This document shows positions 5,094 through 5,623 of a stretch of DNA of 5,623 bases, in pieces. The stretch covers positions 1 through 5,623 of the forward strand of contig JAGZLR010000093.1 of NCBI GenBank assembly GCA_018364635.1, written 5' to 3'. The position numbers and the translations under genes were made by a program. Under the pieces are notes generated by a model. It saw only the letters and a program-made list of their open reading frames with translations. It was not told the origin of the DNA and searched no databases. Source of the stretch: Clostridiales bacterium (GTDB lineage Bacteria > Bacillota > Clostridia > Lachnospirales > Anaerotignaceae). The stretch's first letter is position 1. Each line of letters begins with the position of its first letter.

Positions 5094-5423
5094 ATGATAA
5101 GTATGGAACAAGAAATGAAATGGAAGAAAATAATGAAAAGTTGCATGGACAATGTTAAAATGCATTTTGCTGATATAGACAAAAGCATTGATTTCGGAGC
5201 ATACATTCAGCCAGAAAATTATTTTGTATCCTATATTTTTCGCACAAACGCAAAATTAAAAGCTACACGACAAAGCGGACTTACTGAAAGAATAAATTTA
5301 TATCACAAAGAACAGTTGAAAAAACTTAATTATCCAATTCAAGGAATAAAAGATTGTGATTTTGCCTCGCAAGAAGAATGTGATGAAAAATATAGTGGAA
5401 ATTGGTATTACTATTATAAATAA
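5094..5423 (+). CDS. Small hypothetical soluble protein, 109 aa, unrecognised
   Basis: ATG 5094 follows a Shine-Dalgarno AAAGGTGG (5083-5090); the alternative in-frame ATG 5103 is further from it, so 5094 is preferred. The protein is soluble and mixed-charge. It has an N-terminal helix (MEQEMKWKKIMKSCMDNVK), a central strand region with PENYFVSYIFRTNAKLKA, a basic helix (LYHKEQLKKLNY), and an acidic, aromatic C-terminus: FASQEECDEKYSGNWYYYYK. There are three cysteines but no metal-binding arrangement. The gene is AT-rich compared with the ICE genes to its left. Size, acidic aromatic tail and the following second small gene recall immunity-type cargo genes downstream of toxins in Firmicutes, but no toxin is visible and no family was identified. 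The reverse-strand frame over its start appears to be a shadow. Confidence 0.65.
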   Translation: MISMEQEMKWKKIMKSCMDNVKMHFADIDKSIDFGAYIQPENYFVSYIFRTNAKLKATRQSGLTERINLYHKEQLKKLNYPIQGIKDCDFASQEECDEKYSGNWYYYYK

Positions 5424-5444
5424 CACAGAAAAAATACCATTCAA

Positions 5445-5489
5445 ACAATTTTTAGTTTATAAAATTGTGTTAAATCATAAAATCACAAT
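5445..5489. repeat. Two mutually exclusive short hairpins before the last gene
   Basis: ACAATTTT (5445-5452) pairs with AAAATTGT (5461-5468), while ATTGTG (5464-5469) can instead pair with CACAAT (5484-5489). The shared middle arm makes the two hairpins compete. They lie just before the TTAGGAGGAA Shine-Dalgarno (5491-5500). Both stems are AT-rich and weak, so regulation is speculative; a weak terminator for the upstream gene is an alternative. Confidence 0.25.
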
Positions 5490-5507
5490 GTTAGGAGGAA
5501 TCTTATT

Positions 5508-5623
5508 ATGGATTTAATGCAAATAAAAATAGCAAAAGATGAGCAAATTGTATCATACATTAAACTCATCAGAGAATATGATAAATCCATGTCTATGAGC
5601 CATATAAAACATAAAATAGAGTC
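5508..5623 (+). CDS. Partial hypothetical protein, 3' end outside the window
   Basis: ATG 5508 follows a very strong Shine-Dalgarno (TTAGGAGGAA at 5491-5500, spacing 7), and the frame is open for 38 codons to the window edge. It starts MDLMQIKIAKDEQIVSYIKL and continues IREYDKSMSMSHIKHKIE, which looks like an amphipathic helix-turn-helix-like soluble N-terminus with no signal peptide. It follows the 109-aa gene by 84 bp in the same orientation and shares its high AT content, so the two may be co-transcribed. An immunity-protein-like role is a guess from size, composition and pairing; no family was identified. Confidence 0.6.
   Translation, partial: MDLMQIKIAKDEQIVSYIKLIREYDKSMSMSHIKHKIE

Noticed and set aside
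5006..5206. 66-aa minus-strand frame
   Set aside because: It is antisense to the start and promoter of the 5094-5423 gene, with no ribosome binding site or motif.
1..5623. CRISPR array or tandem repeats
   Set aside because: No regularly spaced direct repeats were found on reading through the window.

Overview
The window looks like a low-GC Firmicutes chromosome or integrated element, most likely a gut Clostridia/Lachnospiraceae-type organism. The evidence is strong AGGAGG-like ribosome binding sites, AT-rich intergenic DNA, intrinsic terminators with T-tracts, and a cluster of accessory genes (YodL-like, TTRAP, DUF4316) typical of integrative and conjugative elements (ICEs) in that group. 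No rRNA, tRNA, CRISPR array or intact transposase was seen. Family names come from recognising sequence patterns; no database search was run.

Layout. Positions 6-350 hold an intact stand-alone TfoX N-terminal-domain protein, and 499-876 an intact gene of unknown function followed by a terminator-like hairpin. Positions 1082-1583 hold a 53-aa two-helix membrane peptide and the wreck of an ABC-2 type permease (internal deletion plus frame change). A 32-codon ORF (1610-1708) and two terminator hairpins follow. Positions 1822-3762 are a decayed ICE accessory operon: a short remnant of a large SNF2-type helicase, a 5'-truncated polyvalent-protein domain gene, an intact TTRAP gene, and a YodL/DUF4316 gene broken by an in-frame TAA. 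The last three are joined by ATGA overlaps. A 17-bp bidirectional terminator separates this operon from a convergent minus-strand Abi_2/AbiF-type abortive-infection gene (4746-3808), which is interrupted by an in-frame TAG. The right end (about 4870-5623) is very AT-rich and carries two small unrecognised plus-strand genes, the second cut by the window edge.

The most interesting part is the Abi locus. The near-consensus promoter (TTGACA, 17 bp, TATATT), a compact GC-rich structured leader of about 88 nt and a good ribosome binding site are all intact. The reading frame continues unbroken past the single stop codon, and the HEPN-type Rx4H motif lies beyond that stop. This fits an RNA-antitoxin/HEPN-toxin module that has been disarmed, or whose stop is sometimes suppressed, while its RNA part stays transcribable. 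The same kind of lesion (one premature stop in an otherwise intact frame) occurs in the neighbouring DUF4316 gene. Overall the window reads as a graveyard of mobile-element and defence genes between a few intact small genes.
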